From NCBI GenBank assembly GCA_009801015.1, contig VHZZ01014238.1, positions 1,445 to 28,187 on the forward strand: a DNA stretch of 26,743 nucleotides, given 5' to 3'. Within the stretch, counting starts at the first letter, position 1. Each line of letters starts with the position of its first letter. This document shows positions 9,641 to 18,662 of this stretch, piece after piece. The stretch comes from Silene noctiflora (taxonomy: Eukaryota > Streptophyta > Magnoliopsida > Caryophyllales > Caryophyllaceae). The notes under the pieces are model-generated. The model saw only the letters and a program-made list of their open reading frames with translations. It was not told the DNA's origin and made no database searches. The position numbers were made by a program, and so were the translations under genes.

Positions 9641-10119
9641 GAAGTCCTGACGACAATGATCGCAACAAAGTGACCAAGGTCGTGAAAAGAAAATTAGAGC
9701 GTGTTATAAGAAGGAACATCAAAGTAGTGGAACCCATTACAAATGATTCATTGAAAAAGAGAAACGAAGAAAAAGGTGAAGAAGTTGAAAGGGAGCCTAT
9801 TATGATTAAGCTACCATTTCCAAGCTGTCAAGCTAAACCCAAGATTCATGAAAAACTTAAGAAGTTCATGGAAATCATGGAGAACTTGGAAGTTTCGATC
9901 CCATTCACGGAACTCATCACCCATGTCCCGGCCTATGTAAAATACATGAAGGACATTGTTACCAGAAAGAGGTCTATTAAGAGGTCGGAGACTATTGCTT
10001 TCAGCGACATTAATAGTGTTATCATTCAAGGAAATTCACCACCTAAGTTTAAAGATCCGGGAAGTTTCTCTATCCCATGTACTATTGGAGACACTACCAT
10101 CGACAAAGCACTATGTGAC
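9640..10119 (+). pseudogene. Athila-like gag-protease, 5' part, cut by the Tekay insertion
   Basis: One open frame from 9619 reaches the insertion point at 10119. It carries a region typical of the gag-to-protease junction of Athila-type Ty3/gypsy elements: IHEKLKKFMEIMENLEVSIP, ITHVPAYVKYMKDIV, then FKDPGSFSIPCTIGDTTIDK and ALCD. The final Asp is the protease catalytic residue. The next codons (FGA...) lie at 20549, beyond the inserted element, in the matching phase. The extra residues after 10119 are read from Tekay LTR sequence and are not genuine. The N-terminal gag domain is absent: upstream of about 9640 the sequence is PMD-like instead, so the 5' end was lost or fused. Confidence 0.8.
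10115..10119. repeat. Left target-site duplication of the Tekay element (GTGAC)
   Basis: GTGAC directly precedes the TGTAATAC that opens the 5' LTR and is repeated directly after the 3' LTR at 20544-20548. A 5-bp duplication is usual for Ty3/gypsy integrases. Confidence 0.9.
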
Positions 10120-10149
10120 TGTAATACACCGGTTTTGTGACCTCGGGAT

Positions 10150-10324
10150 ACTCGGCCGAGCGAGGGCTACTCGACCAAGTATCCAGTTGGGATGTGATAT
10201 ATGTCTGTTCATTGTGGACTCGGACAAGTGTGTAGCACTCGGTTGAGTTAGGCGTAGTCGATCGAGTGTCTTGCACTCGGTCGAGTGTGGCTTACTCGGT
10301 CGAGTGGCTCGTACTCGACCGAGT
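10150..10324. repeat. 19-bp phased palindrome array, 5' LTR
   Basis: Motif starts are 10150, 10169, 10218, 10237, 10256, 10275, 10294 and 10313. All gaps are 19 bp except one of 49 bp. Consensus is ACTCGRYCGAGT with 7-bp spacers; ACTCGGTCGAGT is imperfect by one pair, while ACTCGGCCGAG(C/T) and ACTCGATCGAGT types are self-complementary at the core. The last copy ends 31 bp before the TATA box. Confidence 0.92.
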
Positions 10325-10355
10325 GTCCGATCCGTTTCGAGTTCTGCGTGACTCA

Positions 10356-10363
10356 TATAAATA
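10356..10363 (+). promoter_or_regulatory. TATA box, Tekay 5' LTR
   Basis: TATAAATA in the context CATATAAATAGAAC, 31 bp after the palindrome array. The 3' LTR has the same arrangement at 19335-19342. Confidence 0.75.
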
Positions 10364-11465
10364 GAACATGATTTATAATCATTTATCTTTTGATTCTAAA
10401 AACTCTCTCAAAACACTTTTTTCACCGGAAGCGACGTACAAACTGCCTCATGTTCATTTTATATAAATCCAAGGCTGTAGTTGATCGTTTGTTGGGGGAT
10501 GTTTTCATTCTTATTCTTTTAATTGATCAAGTAAGTTCTCGATCTAGTCTTTTGTGATTTATGGGGGTAATTGTATAGAACCCTAATTAGAGTAATTGGG
10601 GTTTTGCGATTTAATTGTGTTTAGGCAGGGGTTGATTGTTTAATTATATTTCTAGGAGGAGATTTCGTAGAGGAGCCTTTCTGACTGCTTGCTTGATTGC
10701 CGAATTTGCTTATCAGGTAGGGTTTCCCTCTTCAGTTGCCTGTAGAATATTAAGTAATTAATGTGATGATCATTGTACTTTTTATGATTGTTGTATATGT
10801 TGTGGTTGTTGTATGTTGTGGATGGTGGTGGTTTTCGGTGTTGGAGTTGGTTGGTTTGTGAGCCATTGTGAGAGGTGGTCTCACCCCCATTGTTCGCCTC
10901 TTGCATTCTCTTAGCATAAGAGAGATGTCCACATTAAGGAACTTGGTTCGCTTTGCGGAGCGGGGATTTTGGTGGTAAGACTGCGGTCCCTACTAGCAGG
11001 GCTACACACCTCGGTGTGTAGTCAGTTTGGTTGTGATGGAGATGGGTGATGGAGGTTGCTGGTTGTTGGTTGTTATTTATGCATTATATATTATATTTTT
11101 GTACAGTTGATTGACCCCATGCTTGTTTTTACAAAACTGTGGTGATCCATTCGGGGATGGTGAGCAGTTGATCTAGCAGGTGATGATGATTTTCATGGTT
11201 GTTGTTGATACGGATTGGCAGGGGCAGAGTCATCCCCTTATTTATGTAGTCTTAGCTTCCGCATGTCTTAGATCTTGTTATCACATTTCAGTTTGGTTTT
11301 GTATTTTGGCACATTTCTGATGTAACCGTTTTAATAAGCTAAACTTTATATTTGTTTCATTATGGTTTCTATGATGTTCACTACCTCGGGTAACCGAGAT
11401 GGTAGCATCCTTATATTCGGAGNTAGTCCTTGGTAAGGTGCCTCGGAGTATGGGGTGTTATAAAG

Positions 11466-11482
11466 TGGTATCAAAGCAACGA
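11466..11482 (+). promoter_or_regulatory. Primer-binding site (initiator tRNA-Met type)
   Basis: TGGTATCAAAGCAACGA starts 3 bp after the 5' LTR. Its first 12 bases match the usual plant tRNA-iMet site TGGTATCAGAGC except for one G-to-A change. This fixes the LTR end and the direction of the element. Confidence 0.85.
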
Positions 11483-12454
11483 TTTTGGAACCTAAAACCA
11501 ATGAACCAATGAACTTAGGGTGTCTAATTAAAATGAACCCGGGTAGGAGTTGTTTAGAGCTACCGCAAAGGCTAAGGAGACGTCTGTAACACCCCCATAC
11601 TCCGAGACACCTTACCAAGGACTACCTCTGAATACGGGGATGCTACCATCTCGGTTTCCCGAGGTAGTGAACATCATAGAAACAATAAAGAAACATTATT
11701 ATGATAATTCTAGTTTAACGAATAGAAAATCGTTCTCCAAAAAATGGAGTACAAAGCCAAGACTGAAATAAAAGTATAACTAATATCGTTTGCGGAAGCT
11801 AATGTATATCATCTGACTCCACCCTGCTAACCCCACTGCGTAGTCAGCAACCATCATCGTCATTACCTGCTAAACTAACTGCTCTCCATCCCCAAATGGA
11901 TCACCACAGTTTTCAAAACATTAAACGGGGTCAGTCTGCTGAACAACTATATACGATATAATGCAAATAATAAGTAAAGTATCACAACACCACCACCACC
12001 AACACCAATCATCACCACACCACACAACATCACAAGTAACCGACTACACACCGAAGTATGTAGCCCGGCCAGTGGAAGACTGCAGCCNTACAATCGTCAC
12101 ATTAATATGCATATAATTTATCAGACAACTGAGTAGGAAAACCTACCTTATCAGCAAATCAGGAATAATCAAATGGTCATAAATCCTCTTCTACAAATTC
12201 TCCTCCTATAACGAATTAAATGCATTTAATAAGACAAAATCCTCTCAATAAACCCCCAAATCAAAAATTAGGGTTCAAACAACACATTAAAAACTCGATT
12301 AGAGACTTACCCTTGCGAATACGCTCTTAAGACGCGTAGAAACCCCAACAAATGCAGATTTATGCCGCGGAAGTGAAGAATAGAAGGAGGAGCATTAACG
12401 ATGTTTAGGTTTTGTTTCGAAAGTGAAATAATGAATTACTGCTTCTCGTTCTAA

Positions 12455-12462
12455 TATTTATA
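12455..12462 (-). promoter_or_regulatory. TATA box of the inverted solo LTR
   Basis: TATAAATA on the minus strand, 32 bp from the nearest palindrome (12495), almost the same spacing as in the Tekay LTRs. It points leftward, against the host element's transcription. Confidence 0.65.
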
Positions 12463-12494
12463 TTTTCCGCGAAAAAACTCGACACGAACCAGAC

Positions 12495-12612
12495 ACTCGG
12501 TGGAGTACACGGCACTCGACCGAGTGCAGGCCACTCGACCGAGTTTCCTCCCAGAACACTGACAGACTGACACCACTAAGCACTCGGTCGAGTACCCTGT
12601 ACTCTACCGAGT
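12495..12612. repeat. Phased palindrome array, solo LTR
   Basis: Motifs start at 12495, 12514, 12533, 12582 and 12601. Gaps are 19, 19, 49 and 19 bp, which is the mirror image of the host Tekay pattern (19, 49, 19...). The odd 49-bp gap is thus conserved between families. Confidence 0.92.
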
Positions 12613-12647
12613 GTCCCTAGACTAGAAATACTGAGTATTACAACGTC

Positions 12648-13296
12648 CCAAGGCTGCATAATTTCCTTTAAAACTTTTAACCGGTCACGGTGGGGTGTTA
12701 AGGGTCGTTGTGTGCCCATATGTTTGATATGTGTTTCATATGCTTGAGTTTGTTTAACAGGCAAGTTGGGTTTATGTGTATGAGGTGAATGGAGGAATGT
12801 AGAGTGTGTGACTATGTGATGATATGAGAAATATGATGAATGGAGTACTGATTTGGATTAGTAACATGTTAAGCTTGCGTATGATTTTTAAGCATGGGGG
12901 TAGTACGTAAGTAGCATGACTCGAACGAGTGAGAGGGACTCGACCGAGTAGGAGGATACTCGACCGATCTCCCGGCACTCGACCGAGTGGGGAATTTGAT
13001 GTTTTGAGACAGAATCCCTGTAAGTTTTCGACTCGACCGAGTATGCGAGACACTCGACTGAGTGAACTGAACTTGACCGAGTACGCTAAGTACTCAACCG
13101 AGTCTATTTTCTGGGTAAATCTGATCACGGTCTGGATCAGTTGAACTCGACCGAGTACATAAGTGACTCGACCGAGTTAGGTGGACTCGACCGAGTGCCT
13201 TTGGGTACTCGACCGAGTATCTTCTGGGAGGGATATGTGTACCTGTTTTGAGCCGTAGGCTATGTGCTTACGACTGTTCTTCTTATATAGTTATCG
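12648..13296 (+). other. Leader of the Tekay element (non-coding)
   Basis: This is the rest of the untranslated leader between the solo LTR and the gag ATG. Its second half carries a 12-copy palindrome array. A TATA-like CTTATATAG lies at 13282-13290, a few bases before the ATG. Open frames here are products of the repeats. Confidence 0.7.
12919..13218. repeat. Palindrome array in the Tekay leader (12 copies)
   Basis: Copies start at 12919, 12938, 12958, 12977, 13031, 13052, 13071, 13092, 13145, 13166, 13185 and 13207: three clusters of four. Gaps inside clusters are 19-22 bp; gaps between clusters are 54 and 53 bp. Most copies are ACTCGACCGAGT. The array ends 78 bp before the gag ATG. Confidence 0.92.
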
Positions 13297-14451
13297 ATGG
13301 CTCCCAAGAGATCAGCGATGTACTTAAAAGCTTCTGAGATGGCGATTGATGAGGTGGCCCGAATGATTGAGCAACAAGAGGCTCTTACCGAGGCTCTTAA
13401 GGCCATGGGTAAAGATAAAAAGAAGGTGGTGGTTGCTAGAAAGATGAGCGCCACTATCGCTCGCTTCAACCCTTCGACCAACGAGGGCACGGGGGCGCCA
13501 AACTTGTTGGATAACTGGCATAGAGAGATGGAGGCTGTGCTCGAAGTGGTGAATTGTCCGGAGGAGCTAAAAGTAGAACAACTTGCGTTCTACTTAAGGG
13601 ATGAGGCCGGTGTCTGGTGGGCTAGGGAAAAGGAGACAGCTCGAGAGTATTACAGGAGCCAGGGGGAAGCTGTTATCCCGTGGGTTGAATTCAAAAAAGC
13701 TATCCGACATCAATTTTTACCTGAGCATGTTCGCAACAAGTTGAGGGCTGAGTTCGATACCTTCCGGATGACTGAGGGGATGACGGTAGCGGAGTATTAC
13801 CGAAGATTCAATGAGTTGGATCGATAGGTGGACGACATGGAGCTGAACTAGCTGAATTTGGCGATCCGCTTTGAGAAGGGGCTATCAGTGAAGATACTTG
13901 AGAGGTTGACTCCGGGGGTTCTCATGGATCTAAAGGAAGTTTATGAGCAGGCCAGGAATGCGGAAATACTAGCTGCTATGACCAAGGAGGTCAAGGAGAA
14001 GGGGAGTGAGAAGAGAAAGGCTGAGAGCGATGGCACCGGGACATCCGGGTTCAAGAGGGGTAACTACAACTAGGGGAGGGCTTCCTCTGGTGGCACTGGA
14101 TTTGGTGGAGGTTATGGTGGCTTTGGAGGCCGTGGTGGTAGGAGCTTTAGTGGTGGATCGGGGTTGACATGCTACAACTGTGGTGGCGTGGGCCACAAGA
14201 GATATGATTGCACCAACTTGAGTGGAGGTGGCTTCCAGGGTCAGCGTAGGGGTGGTTTCTCACAGGGACCGGGTCAGAGTATGGCTAGAAACAGACCAGC
14301 TAGGTCGTGGCATAGCGAGGGAAGTCAAGGCAACACTGAGGGCTTCAACCGTAATAATGGTGGAGGTTATCAAAGGCATAACGACAATGGGAACCAGAAC
14401 TCGGCTGCTAAGTCGACTGCATCGGCCGTCACGGTACAGGGTGGAGGCTAA
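13297..14451 (+). pseudogene. gag: Tekay gag (capsid and nucleocapsid), with internal stops
   Basis: It starts at ATG 13297 (MAPKRSAMYLK). The capsid-type region includes LLDNWHREMEAVLEVVNCPE, AFYLRDEAGVWWARE and FLPEHVRNKLRAEF, the Ty3-type gag pattern. After a glycine-rich linker there is a CCHC zinc knuckle at 14170-14211 (CYNCGGVGHKRYDC, spacing 2-4-4), which binds RNA in the family. The whole region stays in one frame but has stops at 13825, 13849, 14071 and 14449. The stop at 14449 is TAA where related elements have CAA-type glutamine. Protease follows in the same frame. The product would form the virus-like particle; this copy is dead. Confidence 0.88.
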
Positions 14452-14472
14452 AAGAACAATGGTAAACTGTTT

Positions 14473-14660
14473 ATGATGGATAAGAATGCAGCAGCGGAGG
14501 ATGCACAAGTGGTCATCGGTACTTTTCTTGTTAATAATACTCCTTCCTTTGTTTTGTTTGATTCGGGAGCGACCCATTTGTTTGTATTTAGAGGTCATGC
14601 TAAGATTATGGGTTTGGGGGAGTATGAGTCTGTAAGGGATGAAGTCTTTATACCTTTAGG
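14473..14660 (+). pseudogene. Tekay protease, N-terminal part, cut by hAT-like element
   Basis: Retropepsin-type aspartic protease that would process the polyprotein. The catalytic triplet DSG is at 14560-14568 in the context VLFDSGATHLFV. The frame is the same as gag. The sequence is interrupted at 14660; protease and spacer sequence resumes at 15578. Removing the insertion and one copy of the 8-bp duplication leaves the reading frame unbroken at this point. Confidence 0.85.
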
Positions 14661-15569
14661 TAGGGCTGAGCAAAAGATCCGTTTATCCGAACTGATCTGA
14701 TATCTGATCCGCATCCGATCCGAAATAATGGATATCTGATCCGAAAAGCGGTTCNNNNNNNNNNNNNNNNNNNNNNNNNNNNNNNNNNNNNNNNNNNNNN
14801 NNNNNNNNNNNNNNNNNNNNNNNNNNNNNNNNNNNNNNNNNNNNNNNNNNNNNNNNNNNNNNNNNNNNNNNNNNNNNNNNNNNNNNNNNNNNNNNNNNNN
14901 NNNNNNNNNNNNNNNNNNNNNNNNNNNNNNNNNNNNNNNNNNNNNNNNNNNNNNNNNNNNNNNNNNNNNNNNNNNNNNNNNNNNNNNNNNNNNNNNNNNN
15001 NNNNNNNNNNNNNNNNNNNNNNNNNNNNNNNNNNNNNNNNNNNNNNNNNNNNNNNNNNNNNNNNNNNNNNNNNNNNNNNNNNNNNNNNNNNNNNNNNNNN
15101 NNNNNNNNNNNNNNNNNNNNNNNNNNNNNNNNNNNNNNNNNNNNNNNNNNNNNNNNNNNNNNNNNNNNNNNNNNNNNNNNNNNNNNNNNNNNNNNNNNNN
15201 NNNNNNNNNNNNNNNNNNNNNNNNNNNNNNNNNNNNNNNNNNNNNNNNNNNNNNNNNNNNNNNNNNNNNNNNNNNNNNNNNNNNNNNNNNNNNNNNNNNN
15301 NNNNNNNNNNNNNNNNNNNNNNNNNNNNNNNNNNNNNNNNNNNNNNNNNNNNNNNNNNNNNNNNNNNNNNNNNNNNNNNNNNNNNNNNNNNNNNNNNNNN
15401 NNNNNNNNNNNNNNNNNNNNNNNNNNNNNNNNNNNNNNNNNNNNNNNNNNNNNNNNNNNNNNNNNNNNNNNNNNGATCAGATCATGGATAATGAAATCTT
15501 GGATTTTCGGTTCGGATATCCGAACCGAAACTTCGGTTCGGATCAGATATCCGGCTGTGCTCTGGCCTA
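14661..15569. mobile_element. Non-autonomous hAT-like DNA transposon (interior mostly N)
   Basis: The ends are TAGGGCTGAGCA (14661) and, as reverse complement of the right end, TAGGCCAGAGCA: 10 of 12 match. Both sides have CCTTTAGG (14653-14660 and 15570-15577), an 8-bp target duplication as made by hAT transposases. The visible subterminal sequence is dense in GATCCGAA, GGATATCCG and CGGTTCGG units on both strands, as seen at the ends of plant hAT elements beginning TAGGGGTGAGCA. The interior is a 720-bp N block, so I cannot tell whether any coding sequence exists. The nominal length is 909 bp. Confidence 0.85.
14755..15474. other. Assembly gap of 720 N
   Basis: All bases are undetermined. 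The flanks are self-complementary CGGATATCCG-rich repeats, which probably caused the break. The true length may differ. Confidence 1.
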
Positions 15570-15577
15570 CCTTTAGG

Positions 15578-16680
15578 AGAGTCTGTATTATTTGCGAGGT
15601 TGTATAAGGGTGTGTCTATGGTGGTCAGACAACTCAACTTTCCGGTTGATTTTTTTGAGTTTCATATGGATGGGTTTGAAGTCATAGTCGGGATGGATTG
15701 GTTGGGGAAGTATTGTGCTACTATAGACTGTCACCAAAAGAAGGTTTCTTTGAAAGGACCTAAGGGAGTTAGGGTGCCTTACCGTGGGTTTGTGATCAAA
15801 CCCAAAGTCAAGATCATTGCAGTTGTGACGTTGAAGTCTTATCTGAGGAAGGGCTATCCTATGATCTTATGCCTTGTGAAAGACAGTTGGATAGAGAAGC
15901 TATCAGCTATGGAGATACCTGTGGTGAGTGAGTTCAGGGATGTTTTCCCAGATGAAATACCGGAATTACCACCGATAAAGGATATCGATTTCAGCGTGGA
16001 GTTGAAGTCGGGGACGAGACCTATCTCTGAGGCCCTGTACCGTATGGGTCCTAAGGAGCTCACTGAGTTGAAAAAGCAGCTAGATGACTTGATCGAGAAG
16101 GGTACATTAGACCTAGTGTATCGCCTTAGAGTGCTCAAGTTCTATTTGTGAAAAAGGACGGCAGTTTAAGGCTATGCATCGACCATAGGGAGTTGAACCA
16201 TGTGACGGTGAAGAATAGGTATCCTTTGCCAAGGATTGACGACCTTTTTGACCAATTGAGTGGAGCTGGGTTGTTTTCTAAGATTGATCTGCGGTCGAGG
16301 TACCATCAGTTGAGGATCTAGAAGAGGACATACCGAAGACAGCTTTTTGTTTGAGGTATAGTCATTATGAGTATGTGGTGATGCTGTTTGGGTTGACTAA
16401 TGCACCTGCAGTTTTCATGGACTTGATGAATCGAGTTTTCAGTAAATTTTTGGAACAGTTCGTAGTGGTCTTTATCGATGATATTCTAGTCTACTCTAAG
16501 ACTAAGAAGGAGCACGAGGAACACCTGAGACTGGTATTGCAAACTTTGCGCGATAACCAGCTGTATGCAAAGTTGTCTAAGTGTGAGTTTTGGCTTGAGA
16601 AAGTGGCCTTTCTGGGCCATGTGATTTCTAAAGATGGGGTTTTTGTGGATCCTACCAAGATTGAGGTGGTGTCTAACTAG
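15578..16680 (+). pseudogene. Tekay protease C-terminus and reverse transcriptase
   Basis: The sequence resumes with ARLYKGVS, then FEVIVGMDWLGKY, the protease C-terminal motif, and FRDVFPDEIPELPP, the linker into RT. RT motifs follow: [54 protein letters not shown] and the catalytic FIDDILVYS at 16471-16497. [16 protein letters not shown] belongs to the thumb. The domain copies element RNA into DNA. Defects are a 1-bp loss near 16102, a TAG at 16127 where tryptophan is expected, a shift near 16318, and a TAG at 16678 in place of tryptophan. Two of three frames are used in turn, so there is no continuous RT. Confidence 0.9.
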
Positions 16681-17483
16681 GAAGCACCAAAGAATGTGGT
16701 CAAGGTACGAAGCTTTTTGGGCCTAGCCGGGTACTACAAGAGGTTCGTAAAGGATTTCTCTAAGATAGCTTGACCTATGACAGCTTTGATGAGGAAAGAG
16801 AATAAGTTTCGCTGGGATGAGANACTACAAGAGGTTCGTAAAGGATTTCTCTAAGATAGCTTGACCTATGACAGCTTTGATGAGGAAAGAGAATAAGTTT
16901 CGCTGGGATGAGAGTTGTAAGACGGCGTTCCAAACCTTAAAGGAGTGTTTGACTACTGCTCATATCTTAGCTTTGCCAGAAGGGAGTGAGAACTTTGAGG
17001 TTTTCACGGATGCTTCAAAGAATGGGTTGTGTGCTGATGTAGAATGTAAAGGTAATTGCTTATACTTCGAGACAACTAAAGACCTATGAGGAGAACTATC
17101 CTACTCATGATCTGGAGTTGGGTGCTGTGGTTTTCGCTTTGAAGATATGGAGACACTACCTTTATGGAGCTANCTTTAAGGTGTTTTCAGATCATAAAAG
17201 CTTGAAGTACATCTACACCTAGAAGGAGCTGAATATGCATCAGAGGAGGTGGATGGAGATAATTGGTGATTATGATATGGAGATAGTCTATCACGAGGGG
17301 AAAGCTAATGTTGTTGTTGATGCTTTAAGTCGGAAGAGGATGCACTCCTTATCTACAACCATGTCACTTATGCGACTTAAAGATAAGGTAAAGGAGATGG
17401 GGATTCACGTGATTCGGAAGGGGGATACTCTTGGGGACTTGACAGTGGAACCTGAGATCTATGAGGAAATCAAGAGTAAGTAA
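16681..17483 (+). pseudogene. Tekay RT connection and RNase H
   Basis: FLGLAGYYKRFVKDFSKIA leads into RNase H, with FEVFTDASKNGL (first catalytic Asp region), [20 protein letters not shown] (Glu), FKVFSDHKSLKYI (Asp) and ANVVVDALSRK. The domain degrades the RNA of the RNA/DNA hybrid. Damage includes a TGA at 16771 (arginine expected; repeated at 16862 in the duplicate), shifts between about 17030 and 17090, and a TAG at 17220 where glutamine is expected. The 90-bp duplication with an N at 16823 shifts the frame; taking it out restores continuity with RT, which supports its being an artefact. An undetermined base lies at 17173. Confidence 0.87.
16733..16913. other. Single-N direct duplication, probable assembly artefact (90 bp x 2)
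   Basis: 16733-16822 and 16824-16913 are identical with one N at 16823. The extra 91 bp breaks the RT-RNase H reading frame and removing it repairs it. Confidence 0.9.
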
Positions 17484-18662
17484 GCTAATGATCCTAAGAT
17501 CCGGGAATGGAGAGATGGAGTGGAGAAGGGGACTGTTTCACGTTTTTCTGTGCATTCGGATGAGAGTGTTCGTTTTGATGGGAGATGGTGTGTACCTGAT
17601 GATGCAGAACTACGAAAGATGATCATGACTGAGGCTCACTGCACTTCTTATTCAGTGCATCCAGGCGGCGATAAACTTTACAGAGATCTGAAGAAGACTT
17701 TTTGGTGGCCTGGGATGAAACGGGAGACTGCAGAGTTTGTGGTTAGATGTTTGACCTGTCAGAGGGTCAAAGGGAAGTAGCAGCGACCGCAAGGTAAGAT
17801 TCAGTCACTTGAGGTACCTGAGTGGAAATGGGAATCTATCTATATGGATTTCATTATGGGGTTGCCGAGGACTCAGTAGGGCAACAATATGATTTTGGTG
17901 ATTGTGGATCGACTGACGAAGTCGGCTTATTTCATTCCAATGAAAGATACTTGGAGCAAGCTTCAGTTAGCCAATGGGTATAGGAAGAATGTGGTTCGGT
18001 TACATGGTGTACCAAAGGACATTGTGTCAGATTGAGATGCGTGATTCATATCTAAATTTTGGCCGGAGCTGAAAGAAATGATGGCTACTACACTGAAGAT
18101 TAGTACGGCTTTTCATCATGCAACAGATGGGCAGACTGAGCGGACTATAAAGACCCTGGAGGATATGCTGAGAACTTGTGTCATGAAGTTCGGCGGTAGT
18201 TAGGAGGATAGATTGGATTTGATTGAGTTTTCTTATAACAACCGCTTCCACACCAGTATCGGGATGGCACCATTTGAGGCTCTTTATGGGAGGAGATGCA
18301 GAAGTCCTATTTGTTGGAACGATAGCGCTGAGGATATGGTTTTAGGACCACAGATGGTGCAAGATATGATCGATCAGGTTCAGGTGATTAGACAGAAGAT
18401 GAAAGCAGCTCAGGATCGGCAAAAGAGTTATGCCGATTTGCATCGCCAGGACATCGAGTTTCAGGTGGGTGATAAGGTTCTTCTTAAGGTATCACCTATG
18501 ATGGGCGTTATACATTTTGGCAAGAGGGGCAAGCTGAGTTAGAAGTTTATAGGTCCTTATGATATTTTGGATCGGATAGGGGAGGTAGCTTATCGGTTGG
18601 CGTTGCCACCAGCCTTGGACCGAGTGCATAATGTGTTCCATGTGTCTTAGCTACGGAAGTAT
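17484..18662 (+). pseudogene. Tekay integrase
   Basis: The N-terminal zinc finger has His at 17637 and 17658 and Cys at 17748 and 17757 (HCTSYSVHPGG...CLTCQ). The catalytic core has Asp at 17847 (MDFIMGLP), Asp at 18030 and Glu at 18138; the last two are exactly 35 residues apart, giving D,D35E. FSYNNRFHTSIGMAPFEALY follows, then the C-terminal GPYDI motif (about 18552). It would insert the cDNA into the genome. Stops at 17778, 17877, 18033, 18042, 18201, 18540 and 18648 inactivate it. Two of them (18033, 18042) are TGA in place of arginine CGA next to the second catalytic Asp. Confidence 0.9.

Larger units (their letters stand above)
10120..11462 (+). mobile_element. 5' LTR of the Tekay element
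   Basis: It runs from TGTAATACACC to GGGGTGTTATA; the terminal CA seen in the 3' LTR (GTTACA) has become TA. U3 carries eight copies of an ACTCGRYCGAGT-like palindrome (10150-10324) and a TATA box at 10356-10363. U5 ends in a block (CACTACCTCGGGTAACCGAG, about 11379) also present in the 3' LTR and in the inverted solo LTR. One undetermined base lies at 11423. Confidence 0.9.
11585..12642 (-). mobile_element. Solo LTR of a related Tekay family, inverted, nested in the Tekay leader
   Basis: The segment opens TGTAACACCCCC and closes GAGTATTACA. It is flanked by ACGTC on both sides (11580-11584 and 12643-12647), a perfect 5-bp target duplication. Read on the minus strand it starts TGTAATACTC, carries five palindromes, a TATA box (12455-12462) and ends in the same CACTACCTCGG...GGTAGCATCC block as the Tekay LTRs. 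The middle is clearly diverged, so it is a sister family and not a copy of the host LTR. No internal sequence is present, as expected after LTR-LTR recombination. One undetermined base lies at 12088. Confidence 0.92.

Noticed and set aside
10094..10356. Arg/Ser/Thr-rich ORFs over the LTR start
   Set aside because: The periodic peptide (e.g. RATRPS) is a translation of the palindrome array, not a protein.
13260..13521. Minus-strand ORFs opposite gag
   Set aside because: They mirror the gag frame, which has clear family motifs and a zinc knuckle downstream.
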